Assembly: GCA_037176705.1 (NCBI GenBank)
Contig: CM073887.1
Span: 27,407,501-27,471,500, forward strand
DNA from: Molossus alvarezi
Lineage: Eukaryota > Chordata > Mammalia > Chiroptera > Molossidae
Direction: 5' to 3'
Length of the DNA: 64,000 bases
The position numbers and the translations under genes were made by a program. Of this stretch, positions 22,311 to 33,267 are shown in pieces; positions within the stretch are counted from its first letter, which is position 1, and every line of letters begins with the position of its first letter. The notes beneath the pieces are model-generated. The model was not told where the DNA came from and ran no database searches. It worked only from the letters and a program-made list of their open reading frames with translations.

Positions 22311-22990
22311 TGCACTCATCCAACCAACCAAGCAAGCAAACTCAAAATTCACCTTCATAGTTACAATCTGGTTTGGCCAAGTATTAAATGGAATTCACTG
22401 GAAAGAAGTTTTTATGTTAGGTACCGTGAGAAAGTAGTATTTGCCAGGCAAATACAATTGACAGGATTTTATGCCAAGGTAAAAGCTTTAGACTTGATTC
22501 ACATGCTATTAGAAGGTGAATATAAGGGTTTTGATAGTAAAATGACATGATGTAGCAGTATTTTGAGAATATTAATTGCATTTCCATGTGAGGGAGAGAT
22601 TGAAGAAAAAGAATGATATTTGGGAAACAAACAAACAAATTGCAGCTCTGTATTAGGTTCCACAATAGTAATGGAGTGGGAGGGACGGAGCCAAGAGCCA
22701 CCTTAAAGGAAGGGCAGGAGGATCTTGGAAGTTTGCTGGTTATATGGGGTTCAGAGGTTGCCCTGACACTAGTAAAAATGCGGTACAAGGAGGAAGAGGG
22801 GAGGTGATGATCAACAAAAAACAAATCCACGGAATTTTGTGTTAATTGGCAATAGAGAATATCAATTCCTCAAACTTTCTCATAGTAGAGATGTAGGCTA
22901 CACTCTCATACATTCTTCATTCTTTCAATATTTGGAATTAGATCAATCATGCTTTTACTTCTCCAGAGAATATGAAGACTATTAAGTCAT
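22311..22990. other. Unique sequence
   Basis: A 137-codon minus-strand open frame (22417-22830) is present but shows no domain or splice signals that I recognise; it is treated as chance. Confidence 0.35.
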
Positions 22991-23006
22991 TTAAAACATA
23001 CCAGAG

Positions 23007-23258
23007 CCCTGGCCGGTTTGGCTCAGCGGTTAGAGGGTCAGCCTGCCGTCCAGAGAGACCTGGGTTTGGTTCTCGCTTAGGGCGCATACCTCGGTTGCAG
23101 TTTGTCCCCTGCCCTGGATTGGTGGTGCGGGTGGCAACCACTTGATGTGTCCCTTTCACGTAGATGTTTCTCTCTCTCTCTTCCTCTCTCTCCCTCCCAC
23201 TCTATCTGAACAAAAAATGGAAAAAATGTCCTCGGGTGACGATAAAAACAATAACAAC
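23007..23258 (+). mobile_element. VES SINE, type A
   Basis: Head CCCTGGCCGGTTTGGCTCAG. The tail hairpin has one change (TCCTCGGGTGACGA), followed by an A-rich tail. Flanked by AAACATACCAGAG (22994-23006) and AAACATATCAGAG (23259-23271). Confidence 0.94.
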
Positions 23259-23271
23259 AAACATATCAGAG

Positions 23272-23880
23272 AACAAAAACATTATTCTTATTGCTAACAT
23301 CCTGTGAGGACTGTTTCCTCCTGAAAAAATATAGCAAAGCAAAATAAAAACAAAAACAAAAAAGAAAAGAAAAGAAATAGTGCCATCTAGTGGTGACTAA
23401 GTGCTATAAGTGGAAGAAAGAAATGAGGATGATCTGCTCAAGCTTTCCAACGATGTCATTATACCTATATGGTGTCCTATATGTATCACACACCTATGCC
23501 AAATAGTTTCCCATAGTCTTCAGTTTTATCCCATTCCCAGAATAGTCAATGATTTTAAGGTAACTGTTTCTAGAAGGAGGCATCCAATACTGTTTTCTAT
23601 ATATACAGATCATATGCAGTGTTATTTCTATCTTATCATACTGGATGCTGTTATTCTAGTCATGAAGACACAGAAACTGAAATTTGGGTAAAACGATGTA
23701 GTCCTATAATATACATTTGTCAGATATCTATGGCTATTCAAATGAAACCTAATCATTTACTTGTTCGGTGCTCAGGGCTGAGAGCCCTTCACCAGGAGCT
23801 CTACCACCGTGCCCTTAATTCCAGAAACGGCAGTTCCATGGTCATCTTCTAGGTCCTAAACCAGTTAAAAGTTTATTGTC
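23272..23880. other. Unique sequence
   Basis: Open frames near 23410-23852 are short and unrecognised. Confidence 0.35.
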
Positions 23881-23883
23881 TAC

Positions 23884-24074
23884 TAGCTGTTCTCCACCTG
23901 TGGGTCGCGACCCCTTTGGGGGTCCAACGACCCTTTCACAGGGGTCACCTAAGCCAAACAGTAGCAACATTACAGTTATGAAGTAGCAACACAAATAATT
24001 TTATGGTTGGGGGTCACCACAACATGAGGAACTGTGCTAAGGGGTCGCAGCATTAGGAAGGTTGAGAACCAACA
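23884..24074 (+). mobile_element. SPIN-type non-autonomous hAT transposon, second copy
   Basis: Begins TAGCTGTTCTCCACCTGTGG, a slightly altered SPIN end, carries ACCCCTTTGGGGGTCCAACG and ends GGTTGAGAACCAACA. It has the same length as the first copy and matches it throughout apart from point changes. The 8-bp flanking duplication is no longer clear. Confidence 0.88.
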
Positions 24075-24082
24075 AGTACCAT

Positions 24083-24518
24083 TTGTTTAGATGGTGGTGT
24101 TACCTGCACTCTCCTTACTCTTGAGTATTCTTGTGGGGGTGTCTGAAAAACAATTGGTTGTACAGCCTGCATTTCATCCTGGGATACGTATCTATAGTCA
24201 GATCGCTGGACACTTCTGCCCATCTCGGTTTACTTGATGTAGAAATGAATCACTTGTTCCTTGTAGCTTAGCACAGGGCAGCGCTAATCCAGTGATTATT
24301 TAGTAGCAGACTGTAGATAACTCACATTCACTTTTACATAATAAAAATAAATTGTACACTTTTTATCATGCTGTATATCCTATCTAAGCTTATATAAGTT
24401 GCACTCACTAATGACTACAGCACGGCCACCTTGATTTGTCATTATTACTTAGGTAATCCCTAGAAACCAATTAAACTCAGATATTATCTTCTCTTAACTC
24501 GTTAATGGCTTCCCTTAG
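24083..24518. other. Unique sequence
   Basis: Nothing recognised. Confidence 0.35.
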
Positions 24519-24530
24519 AATAAAGCCCTA

Positions 24531-24745
24531 GTCCGACTGGTCTGGCTCAGTGGTTGAGCATTGACCCGTGCACCAAGAGGTCGCCGGTTCGATTCTCGGT
24601 CAGGGCACATGCCCAGGTTGTGGGCTTAGTCCCTAGTGGGGGACATGCAGGAGGTGGCCAATCGATTTTCTCTCTCTCATTGATGTTTCTCTCTCTCCCT
24701 CTCTCTTATTCTCTCTCTAAAATCAATAAATAAAATTAAGAAACA
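24531..24745 (+). mobile_element. VES SINE, type B
   Basis: Head CCGACTGGTCTGGCTCAGTG, B-box region GTTCGATTCTC, tail AATCAATAAATAAAATT. Flanked by AATAAAGCCCTA at 24519-24530 and 24746-24757. Confidence 0.95.
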
Positions 24746-24759
24746 AATAAAGCCCTAAT

Positions 24760-25250
24760 TCTCATCCCCTCCTCCAAGGCCCTGCATCACCTGCCCCTCT
24801 CCTCTCTGATAGTAGCACCTGTGATCCTCCCTGGCTCTGGCACTCCTGTTGGTGTTCCTGGTCCGACTGAGCTCAGGTCCGCTGAGCGGCACAGCCCTGC
24901 GCCTGGCGGCCCCTGACCTGGATCTCCCTCCGCATGTCCCCGGTCCAGTGCCTGTGCGTCCTTCGCTCTTCGGTCCTAGCACCACTCCCCTGTAGGGTGG
25001 AGGCCTTTCTTGGGCTCCAGCATAAACCAGGCTCAGTGCTCTTCATCGCCCTGTTTTATTTCCATCACTGTTTTTCTTATCCATTGCATTTTGTTTCTTT
25101 GCTTGTTTATGTTTCTCTCCCCATGAAATAAAGCTCCGTGAGAGCAGGGCCCTCTGTTGTTTACCTCTGGATCCGTAAAGTTATGAGAAATGATTGGTAG
25201 GCAGTAATTTTTCTATAAATACTCACGGGATAAATGTAAGTGAATAAATG
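24760..25250 (+). mobile_element. Ancient L2-like LINE 3' end
   Basis: Phrases such as 'CAAGGCCCTGCATCACCTGC', 'AATAAAGCTCCGTGAGAGCA' and the terminal 'GTGAATAAATGAG' fit the 3' end of an L2-like element, with GC-rich sequence in the middle. Diverged; family by memory. Confidence 0.45.
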
Positions 25251-26296
25251 AGCGGACAAAGTGCATACACAAGCAAGGGGCCACAGAGACCCGAATTTCA
25301 CAGCTGTGGGCAGAAAATCCGGGTGGAAGGTATATTCAGAAATCTCAGTGATACAAGCACTTTATTACTCGAGCAAATCCTACCCAGAGGACTTGAAGAT
25401 GCTTTGAACATGGTCTCAAGGCTTCGGTAAATTAGGCAGCCTGCTGGGGATGGACGGTTTTGTTTGCTGCTGTTATTGCCCACACGGGGGAGATGTGTTC
25501 CCTCTCGTTTGTTGCTTTATTTTTCTCTCTGGTGGTCGCTTGCCACGCTCGCTGCTCTTACGTGCCCCGTCCATTTATTCCGTGGATGTTGGAATAAACC
25601 CCCGAGTGCTGTTATGATTGCTTGGGGACGGTGTGGGACCTGTGCCTTGGTTTGCATCTCCTTCCTAACGTAAACGCGGTGTGTATGTGCACCGAGGGGA
25701 GGGCCGAAGGGATGTGTCAAATGATGGCCTTAATCCAAAGGAAAATCTGCCAGAGTCAATACTGAGGGCTCATTCACAGTAAGTAAATACATTTTTTGGG
25801 GGGGGGAAGCAAGGAATTTTTTTTAGTACTTTGGAGTATTACAGCCAACTTGATCAGAAAGTTTAGGATTAAAACAATTCTCTGAGCCCCCGGAGTCCCT
25901 CCGCCGGTGTTCGGAGGCCTTGGGAGAAAGCCTAAAGCTAAACCATCCACAGATGTTGGCGTGGTCTCACCTTCACGCCCTCCCTCTGGCCTGCTGGGTG
26001 GGTCCGCCCGCTTTTTTCCTGAGACAAAGTATCTCTGTCTCCTTTAAAAATTCCGAACAAGGCTTACCTGCTGCATGAAATGGTGAGCTCATTTGAGTCG
26101 GTTTAAACCGCCAGCACCTCTTTCTGTTGTGTTTGTAGGAGAGTGGAGGGTTATACATAGTTTCCGTCATGGTGTAATTACCATCTACAAAACAAGGCCT
26201 CCGACTGTAACCCTACACATATTTGGAAACAACGTTCAGTTGTCTACTTGTTTATGAGTTACCTTTTCACTTTATAGGCTCATTGTTACAGCGGTA
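25251..26296. other. Unique, comparatively GC-rich sequence
   Basis: About 1 kb with no recognised transposon and more CpG than the surroundings. No exon with convincing splice sites or protein motif was found. It contains a G run near 25798-25806. Confidence 0.4.
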
Positions 26297-26632
26297 TGTT
26301 TGTGTGTCTCGGGAAGTCATATATTGAGGTCCTAACCCCCAGTGGATTTGGAGGGTGGAGCCTTTGAGAGGTGATTAGGTCATGGGGGTGGAGCTCTCCT
26401 GAATGGGATTAGAGAGTTTATAAAAGAGACCCCACAGAGTTCTCTCTCCCCTTCCGATTTGTGAGAACAGTGAGAAGATGGTCAGTCTGTGAACCAGGAA
26501 GCAGGACCTCCCAGGACACGGAATCTGCCAGCATCTTGATCTTGGACTCGAGTCTAGAACTGTGAATGAGGAATGCTGTTGAAGCCACCCTGTCCGTGGG
26601 TTTCTATTACAGCGGCCGGATGGACTAAGACA
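26297..26632 (+). mobile_element. MaLR (MLT1/MST-like) solo LTR
   Basis: Begins TGTTTGTGTGTCTC and ends ACTAAGACA. In between are hallmark phrases: 'GGTCCTAACCCCCAGTG', 'GGTGATTAGGTCATGGGG', 'GAGACCCCACAGAG', 'CTGTGAACCAGGAAGCAGG' and 'TGTTGAAGCCACCC'. This is a mammalian ERVL-MaLR LTR of about 336 bp. No internal region adjoins it, and it is decayed. Confidence 0.85.
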
Positions 26633-26948
26633 CTGGTAGAGGCAGAAACTTGGTTTTCTTGGTTGCACTTGCTGAATGACCGATGATATGCCCCCAGCTC
26701 TTGTCACTGTTGCTTCTACTTCATATTTTAACCTGCTAAATGTCTCCTTGATTGATTTCCTCAATCTTTATTTTGGATTCCCCATCATGTTGACTTCTTC
26801 TCCATAGCTGAAGCCATCTTCTCTTCAGACTTTGACTAAAAATCCATCTCCTTCCTGAGAGCTTTCCCCTAAATAAAATTTCAGATTTGGGAAGAAAATG
26901 AAAGATTACCTGTCCAAACACCATGCAATGATTGGATTCTCCTGAAAC
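26633..26948. other. Unique sequence
   Basis: Nothing recognised between the MaLR LTR and the next SINE. Confidence 0.35.
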
Positions 26949-26963
26949 TGTTTTGGTGGAATA

Positions 26964-27238
26964 TATGTATGTATATATGTTGTTGTTGTTAATTCCTGAC
27001 CTGAGGATATTTTTCCATTGATTTTTAGATAGAGGGGAAGGGAGGGAGTGAGAGAAAGAGAGAGAGAGAGAAACATTGATGTGAGAGAGACACATTGGTT
27101 GGTTGCCTTCTGCAAGACCCCAACAGGCCTGGGGATCGAACCTGCAACCGAAGTACATGCCCTTGACTGAGAATTGAACCTGAGACCCTTTGGTCCTTGG
27201 GCTGACTCTCTAAACCCTTGAGCCAAACGGGCCAGGGC
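26964..27238 (-). mobile_element. VES SINE, type A
   Basis: Tail partly altered (TCCTGACCTGAGGA), preceded by a (TGT)n stretch on the left. Head at the right. Flanked by TGTTTTGGTGGAATA (26949-26963) and TATTTTGGTGGAATA (27239-27253). Confidence 0.94.
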
Positions 27239-27239
27239 T

Positions 27240-27742
27240 ATTTTGGTGGAATAGATGTTCAGTCTAAGCTTGAGTTTGCTAGTGACAAGGGACTCACTAC
27301 CTTTGGAAGCAACCCAATTAACCGCAGGATAGCTCTGCTCATTAGAAAACTCGTTCTTGCCCTGGCTGGTTTGGCTGAGCGGTTGGAGCGTCGGCTTGTG
27401 GTCCTGAGAAAACTCGTTTTTCACATGAGCTAAATTTCCTCTCCTTGTTGCCATTACGCTTCAGTTCCTGAGAGCAGAGCTGACAAGCTTCTCTTTCAGG
27501 TGAGAACTCTTCAAATACTTGAAGATATTTAAATATCTGAATGTGTGTTGTTTATACTTTCTTTCCTTTGTCTAAACAAACATTCCTCATATGACATAGT
27601 TCTGCATTCCCTCTTCTTCATTTCTCTCCTTTTCTTCCTCAAGTGGCATGCTCAAGCTGAAGGCAATGTTTCAGATTAAGTTGCCTGGGGTCCAATAGGA
27701 CAACAGCATTTCAGCTATTCTCTTTTGCCATAGATTTGATTA
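27240..27742 (-). mobile_element. Ancient CR1/L3-like LINE 3' region
   Basis: Antisense text 'GGATAGCTCTGCTCATTAG', 'CTTCAAATACTTGAAGATAT' and 'CATTCCTCATATGACATAG' corresponds to the 3' end of mammalian L3/CR1 elements as I remember them. It is interrupted by the short SINE head at 27359-27406. Confidence 0.5.
27359..27406 (+). mobile_element. Tailless 48-bp VES SINE head
   Basis: Only the first 48 bases of a type A SINE are present (GCCCTGGCTGGTTTGGCTGA to GTCCTGAG), with no body, hairpin or A tail. Both sides nevertheless carry a 15-bp duplication with one mismatch: AGAAAACTCGTTCTT (27344-27358) and AGAAAACTCGTTTTT (27407-27421). That is the footprint of a complete insertion event. Confidence 0.85.
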
Positions 27743-27755
27743 CCAGTTAGGTCTC

Positions 27756-27802
27756 TTTTTCCTTTCCTTTCCTTTCTTTTTAAGAGATTTTTAATAGATT
27801 TT

Positions 27803-27845
<43 letters not shown>

Positions 27846-27979
27846 AGAGATCGATCTGCTGCCTCCTGCATGCCCCCTACAGGGGATCCATCCTGCAACC
27901 CTGACTGGAAATCAAACTGGCAAACTTTTGGTGCAGGAGATGATGCCCATCCAACTGAACCACACCAGCCAGGGTCAGT
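27756..27979 (-). mobile_element. VES SINE, type B-like, with GA run
   Basis: Left end T/A-rich, then about 20 GA units (27804-27842), a body with 'GCCCCCTACAGGGGATCC', and head ACCCTGGCTGGTGTGGTTCA read on the minus strand. Flanked by CCAGTTAGGTCTC at 27743-27755 and 27980-27992. Confidence 0.92.
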
Positions 27980-28103
27980 CCAGTTAGGTCTCATTAAAAA
28001 ATAATATATTATACCTACTTGTCATACTAAACCACCCACATCATTTTTTATCTGTATTATTATTACTGAATTGCAAATCATAGTTCTTGTATTCCATACT
28101 TTT

Positions 28104-28331
28104 TTTTTTTATCCTCACCTGAGGACATTTTTCCATTTTTTGTGCAGATAGAGTGGGAGGGAGAGAGAGACACCGGCGTGAAAGGGACACATCGAGTGGC
28201 TGCCACCTGCAGGACCAACCAGGGCCGGGGACAAACTGCAACCAAGGTATGTGCCTTAGCAGGAACCGAACCTGGGTCTCTCTGGACCACAGGCCGCCAC
28301 TCTAACCGCTGAGCCAAACTGGCCGGGCGTG
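28104..28331 (-). mobile_element. VES SINE, type A
   Basis: Intact tail hairpin TCCTCACCTGAGGA on the left, tRNA head at the right. Flanked by TTCCATACTTTT at 28092-28103 and 28332-28343. Confidence 0.95.
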
Positions 28332-28369
28332 TTCCATACTTTTATAGTTGGTTGCTTGTTCCTTAATAT

Positions 28370-28580
28370 TTCTACTCACAAAATTTCATATTATTAGATG
28401 TAGCCCATTTATCCTACCTAAGAATTTTTTGGATCCTTCTTATACCATTCCATCAATTTGCAAATTATTTTAGCTTTCTGTTACCCACAGGTTCAAAGAA
28501 AGAATCTTCTATGCCTTCATTTAAATCTTTGGTGAAAACATGCCTGAAACGAAGTTATCTGTCCCATAAGAATAAGCCAG
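28370..28580 (-). mobile_element. Ancient CR1/L3-like LINE fragment
   Basis: Antisense text 'GCCCATTTATCCTACCTAAG', 'ATCAATTTGCAAATTATTTT' and 'TCTATGCCTTCATTTAAATC' matches the RT-encoding part of L3/CR1 elements by recall. It has the same orientation as the piece at 27.2-27.7 kb and is probably from one old element. Confidence 0.5.
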
Positions 28581-28639
28581 ATATACTGTTATTATTGGAT
28601 TTACTTAATTTGCAAGTTTAGAAATCCACTTTTGGGAGT

Positions 28640-28720
28640 TTTAGGAGGATTACATAAGATAAAGCACCTTGAATAGTGCCTTACATTTGGTGGGTGTCCC
28701 ATAAATGTAGTCATTCAGAT
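28640..28720 (+). mobile_element. MIR SINE fragment
   Basis: 'GGAGGATTACATAAGATAAA', 'GCACCTTGAATAGTGCCTTA' and 'GGTGTCCCATAAATGT' match the 3' half of MIR. Confidence 0.6.
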
Positions 28721-29626
28721 TTATCCTCCTTCCTGAAATTCCTAAGTTTAATTCAGCTTTGCAGATCTGTTCTTTATAAAAAAAATTCCTTTAATTTTAA
28801 TCTGAGTCTCTATTTGGTCCATCTTTAAAACTTCTCAGGTTTTAGCTACACATTGATTTTAAAAAAAGATTATTCTCATCTGTCCTGATGTGTTAATTGG
28901 TTTTCAATTTTTTTTTACTATCACTTTCTAGGTTCCTAAAGGATGATTTAAAAATAATATTATTGTGTGTGTGTTTTAAATTTTTTTGTGTGCTTATAAA
29001 AGTTATAATATTTGGACAATTTTGGAAAAGAAAGAAAAATAGGAAAAAGATAAAAATCATGGAAAGGTTTTTTTTTTTTTTATTTGATATTTTCAGTGAG
29101 TTCTTTAGGCAGTTGGCTTTCTACTGCTGAAAGAAGCATTATCAAATTTGCAATTCTCTAAGGGTAGATTTTGTAGGATTGTTTTCCCCCCCTCCTAAGA
29201 GTATATACACTGTATTTAACTCAATTTCATGCTAAATGTATTAACTTTCCTTTTCTCCTTTATTTTTTATTTTTTTTGGTCTCTAGCTAAATATTCATCT
29301 CCTAAACAAAACAATCAGACTCCCTATGTGATTGCAAAATAATAGATCTCCAAATTCTTTTTATTTAACTCAGGGACATTTGAGCTCTATTTTTGCCTAA
29401 ACAGAGCATGAATGAAGGTATCCTTAGAGTTTCCTCTTTGCTTGCTCTTCAAAGTGTTTCAAAGTTAAGTATGTTTCAGTCTTCCAGGCAATGCAGAATC
29501 ATATACATCCACTCACAACTGAGTGGCTCTGATGCTTTTTAACTGATAGAATTTAGATAAGTTGTGCACTACGTATAAGCAAATATTTTATATCTTGTTT
29601 TATGGCAATATTGTGGGCTCTGATAT
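28721..29626. other. Unique AT-rich sequence
   Basis: T and A runs (for example 29067-29081) and no recognised element or exon. Confidence 0.35.
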
Positions 29627-29641
29627 GGTGCTATTAAATAT

Positions 29642-29894
29642 ATATATATATATATTTTTCTATTGATTTATACATTTTTTTAGAGAGAGTGGAAAGGAGG
29701 GAGGGAGAGAGAGAGAGAGAGAGAGAGAAACATCGATGTGAGACAGACATATCAATTGGTTGCCTCCCGCACGACCCTGACTGGGGCTGGGGATCTAAAC
29801 TGTAACCCAGGTATGTGCCCTTGACTGGAATCGAACCTGAGATGTTTTGGTCTAAGAGCTGACACTCTAACCGCTGAACCAAACTGGCCAGGGC
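29642..29894 (-). mobile_element. VES SINE, type A, tail replaced by TA run
   Basis: Left end is (TA)n followed by TTTTTCTATTGATTTATA, so the usual hairpin is missing. GA-rich body, tRNA head at the right. Flanked by GGTGCTATTAAATAT (29627-29641) and AGTGCTGTTAAATAT (29895-29909). Confidence 0.92.
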
Positions 29895-29909
29895 AGTGCT
29901 GTTAAATAT

Positions 29910-30793
29910 TTTAAATTATTTTGGTTAAACTAGACATTATTTAATCATTTTGGTTGCATTCAATTTTGTTAAAATAGAAGAAGCTTTTATTTAGTACATT
30001 ATAGCTATACTATTTCCAGTGCCTTGAATTCCAGGTTGCTGTTTCATGTATCTTCAGTTTTTGGGCTCCCTAAAACTTTGCAGGGGCCATCTTGGTTTTG
30101 CCCATGCTTCCTGGCATTTTAAGGCAGACATATGTATAGTCACCTCCTAAAAATAAGCTTCATATTGCAAAGTTTCTATTTAAAGTTAAGTATGGTTTCC
30201 CATTTTGTGACAATTAGGCTATGTGGAAAATGTGCTATGTGAGTTGGGGGATGGAGGAGATGGGGTGTGGTGGGGTGGCCCTCTCACATGTTCTTCCTGG
30301 TAAACATGGCAGAGCTCACTAGAGCCCTGGAAGTGGAAGTTAGATACCTCATTAAACTGAGTCTTACGTCCAGGGTGGAGATTACCTGTTGCATGTCAGG
30401 CATAACTGTGATGGTGGGCCACAGGACCGCTGAGCAGTAGAATCTTACTGACCCCATTCTTTGTAACTACAGACTCTATTGTAGGTGTGAGTAACTGACC
30501 TTGGCTTCTTTTATTGTGAGTCAACACTGTGATTTCTCGATTGCCAGATGCCTAAGGGCAGAAATTGTGCCCATCTGTGCAACTACATCTTTAAAATTAC
30601 AAGACAAGCACTGCTAAGGTTTAAGAGCAGTTTAAAAACATTTTTTTTAAATGTGATAACAATGGTGGATTAATAATAGACACAAGATAGTTATGTGACG
30701 AGTAGAAATCAATTCAAGAAAACTATTCAGTTTGTTATATGGAATTCTTAAAATGAATTTTTTAGTTTACTTCTTTGTGTTAGTAATAGTCAC
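29910..30793. other. Unique sequence
   Basis: Nothing recognised. Confidence 0.35.
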
Positions 30794-31674
30794 AAGAATA
30801 TTTCTGTGGGAACTTCCGGTCAAGATGGCAGTGTGGGTAAACGTGGTATCGTGTCCTCCCACAACCACATCAGAGTTACAACTAAACTACAGAACAACCA
30901 TCATTCAAAACTGCCTGAAATCAAGCTGAATGGAAGTCCTACAACTACGGAATTAAAGCAGCAGCCACATCCAGACTGGTAGGAGGGCGGAGGCAGATGG
31001 GCTGGTCCCACACCCACGTGTGGCAGATAAAAATCACTAGGACACCTGGGCTGGGAAGGTCCTCCCTGAGGACTGAGGGGTCCCCGTCCCACACCAGGTG
31101 CCCAGCTCAGGGTTCCAGTGCCCGGAAGAGAATCCCCATAACTTCTGACTGTAAAACCAGTGGGAACTGAGGCTGAGGCTGCGGGACCCCCAGGCAGCTC
31201 CTCTTAAAGGGCCTGTACATGGACTTACTCAACTTGCTCCCTCCAGTTTCCAGTGGCGGGGGGGGGGGGGGGGGGAGGCAGCTTGAAAGGTACCAGAGAC
31301 ATATGGGGAAGAAATGAATTGTTTGGCATTGGAGAGAGAGCTGGAGAGGCAGCTTTCTCCTGGACAGACATGCTGTCAGAGGCCTTTGTTCCTTTGGTGA
31401 GACCTTCCCTGGGGCAGCAGACAGCTGCCATATCTGGGACTCCAGCAACCTGGCTCACACTGGTTGCCCTGCCCTGGTGATTCACTGAGGCCCCACCCCA
31501 CCTAACTTTCAGGCCTACCCAAGCTGTTGCAACTTGATTTACCATAGGATTGGCCTGTCTTGGATCCTGCTTCAGGTTTTCCTAAATTCTTTCAAACAAG
31601 CAGCATCTAGTCTCAGCTAGCCCCGTACCTCTCATTAAGTAATACACAGAAACAAAAACAGGGAAGCAGCCAAA

Positions 31675-32879
31675 ATGAGGAGACAAATAAACAGGTCCCA
31701 AATGAAAGAACAGAACAAAACTCCAGGAGAAGAACTAAGTGAAATGGAGATAAGCAACCTAACAGATGCAGAGTTCAAAACACTGCTTATAAGGATGCTC
31801 AATGAACTTAGTGAGAACTTAAATGAACTTAATGAGGGCCTCAAGACCATACAAAAAGACCAGTCAGAAATGAAGGATGCACAGTCAGAAATGAATGAGG
31901 CACTAGCTGAAATAAAGAATAATTTACACAGATTCAATAGCAGAGTAGGTAAAGCCAAGTAGCAAACCATTGATTTGGAATATAAGGAAGCAAAAAACAC
32001 CCAATCAGAACAGTAAAAAGAAAAAAGAATAAAAAAAAATGAGGATAGTATAAGGAATCTCTGGGACAACTTCAAGCATACCAACATTCACATCTTTTGG
32101 GTGCCAGAAAGAGAAGAGAGAGAACAAGAAATTGAAAACCTATTTGAAACATTAATGGCAGAAAACTTCCCTAACTTGGTGAAGGAAACAGAGATACAAG
32201 TCCAGGAAGCACAGAGAGTCCCAAACAAGATGTACCCCAAGAGACCCACACCAAGATACATCATCATCAAAATGCAAAAGGTTCAAGACAAAGAGAGAAT
32301 CTTAAAAGCAGCAAGAGAAAAGCAGTTAGTTACCTACAAGGGAGTTCCCATAAGACTGTCAGCTGATTTCTCAAAAGAAACTTTGCAGGCCAGAAGGGAG
32401 TGGCAAGAAATATTCAAAGTGATTAAACTTAAGAACCTACAACCAAGATTACTCTATCCTGCAAAGCTGTCATTTATTTTTTTATTTTTTATTTTATTTT
32501 ATTTTATTTTTTTATCCTCACCCGAGGACATTTTTCCATCCCTTGTTCAGATAGAGCGGGAGGGAGAGAGAGAGAGAGAAACATCGACATGAAGGGACAC
32601 ATCGAGTGGCTGCCACCCGCACGACCAACCAGGGCTGGGGACAAACTGCAACCGAGGTACGTGCCCTTAGCGGGAACCGAACCCGGGTCTCTCTGTACCG
32701 CAGACCGACGCTCCAACCGCTGAGCCAAACCGGCCAGGGCAAAGCTGTCATTTATAATCGATGGCCATATAAAGAGTTTCCCAGACAAGAAAAAGTTAAA
32801 GGAGTTCATCACCACCAAACTGTTATTATATGAAATGTTGAAGGGTCTTCTTGAAGAAAAAGATAAAAAATATGAATGA
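31675..32879 (+). pseudogene. HAL1 ORF1-like frame, interrupted by stops and a SINE
   Basis: Opens with MRRQINRSQMKEQNKT. A long heptad-rich coiled-coil segment follows (leucine-rich NELSENLNELNEGLKT), then a stop near 31960 and another in the linker. The RNA-binding region follows (FPNLVKETEIQVQEAQR; PRYIIIKMQKVQDKERILKA; TYKGVPIRLSADFSKETLQA). The type A SINE at 32477-32740 splits the C-terminal domain; beyond it the frame continues with FPDKKKLKEFITTKLLLYE and ends at TGA 32877-32879. Order and motifs are those of L1 ORF1p, a coiled-coil trimeric RNA-binding protein. The N-terminal part is shorter than in typical L1 ORF1p of about 340 residues. Non-functional here. Confidence 0.85.
32477..32740 (-). 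mobile_element. VES SINE, type A, inside HAL1 ORF1
   Basis: Left end (TTTTA)n then TCCTCACCCGAGGA, head CCCTGGCCGGTTTGGCTCAG on the minus strand. Perfect 14-bp duplication AAAGCTGTCATTTA at 32463-32476 and 32741-32754. Confidence 0.97.
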
Positions 32880-33267
32880 ACAAAATGGCAATGAATACAT
32901 ATCTGTTGACAATTGTGTCTACAAACAAAATGAACAGGTGGAACAGAAGCATTCTCATAGATACAGAGACCATTTTGTTGGTTGACAGATGGGAGGGGGA
33001 TTGGGGGAATGGGTGAAAAAGGTGAGGGGATTACAAATTGGTTGTTAGACTGACAAACCTCAAAGAGAAGGGGGGTGGGGAGTGGGAAGAAATAAACCAA
33101 AGAACTTATATGTATATATGGATAACCAATGGACACAGACAATAGAGTGGGGAGAGGCAGGAGGGAGGCGGGAGTGGGGAGGAGGGGATCAATATGGGAA
33201 AAATGAGGAACATCTGTAATACATTCAACAATAAAGATAAGTTAAAAAAAAAAAGAATATTTCTCTG

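Larger units (their letters stand above)
30809..33252 (+). mobile_element. HAL1-type half-L1 retrotransposon, copy 2, full length
   Basis: Starts GGAACTTCCGGTCAAGATGG and ends in AATAAAGATAAGTT plus an A run. It is flanked by AAGAATATTTCTGTG (30794-30808) and AAGAATATTTCTCTG (33253-33267), one mismatch in 15. Contents in order: 5' UTR of about 0.87 kb, an ORF1-like frame, then directly a 3' UTR sharing words with the L1 at 56-62 kb (AGAACTTATATG, GGATAACCAATGG, CACAGACAA, ACATCTGTAA). ORF2 is absent without trace. A type A SINE sits inside the ORF1 region. Both ends and the duplication survive, so this is a complete copy of about 2.2 kb excluding the SINE. Confidence 0.9.

Noticed and set aside
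22417..22830. A 137-codon minus-strand frame as a gene
   Set aside because: No recognised domain or splice signals; probably chance.
26906..27454. A 182-codon minus-strand open frame
   Set aside because: It spans a SINE, its flanking duplications and a CR1/L3 relic; the serine/leucine run is just translated GA/CT-rich SINE body.
32504..33142. A 212-codon minus-strand open frame
   Set aside because: It runs antisense through the HAL1 3' end and across an inserted SINE, so it mixes two unrelated repeats and cannot be a gene.
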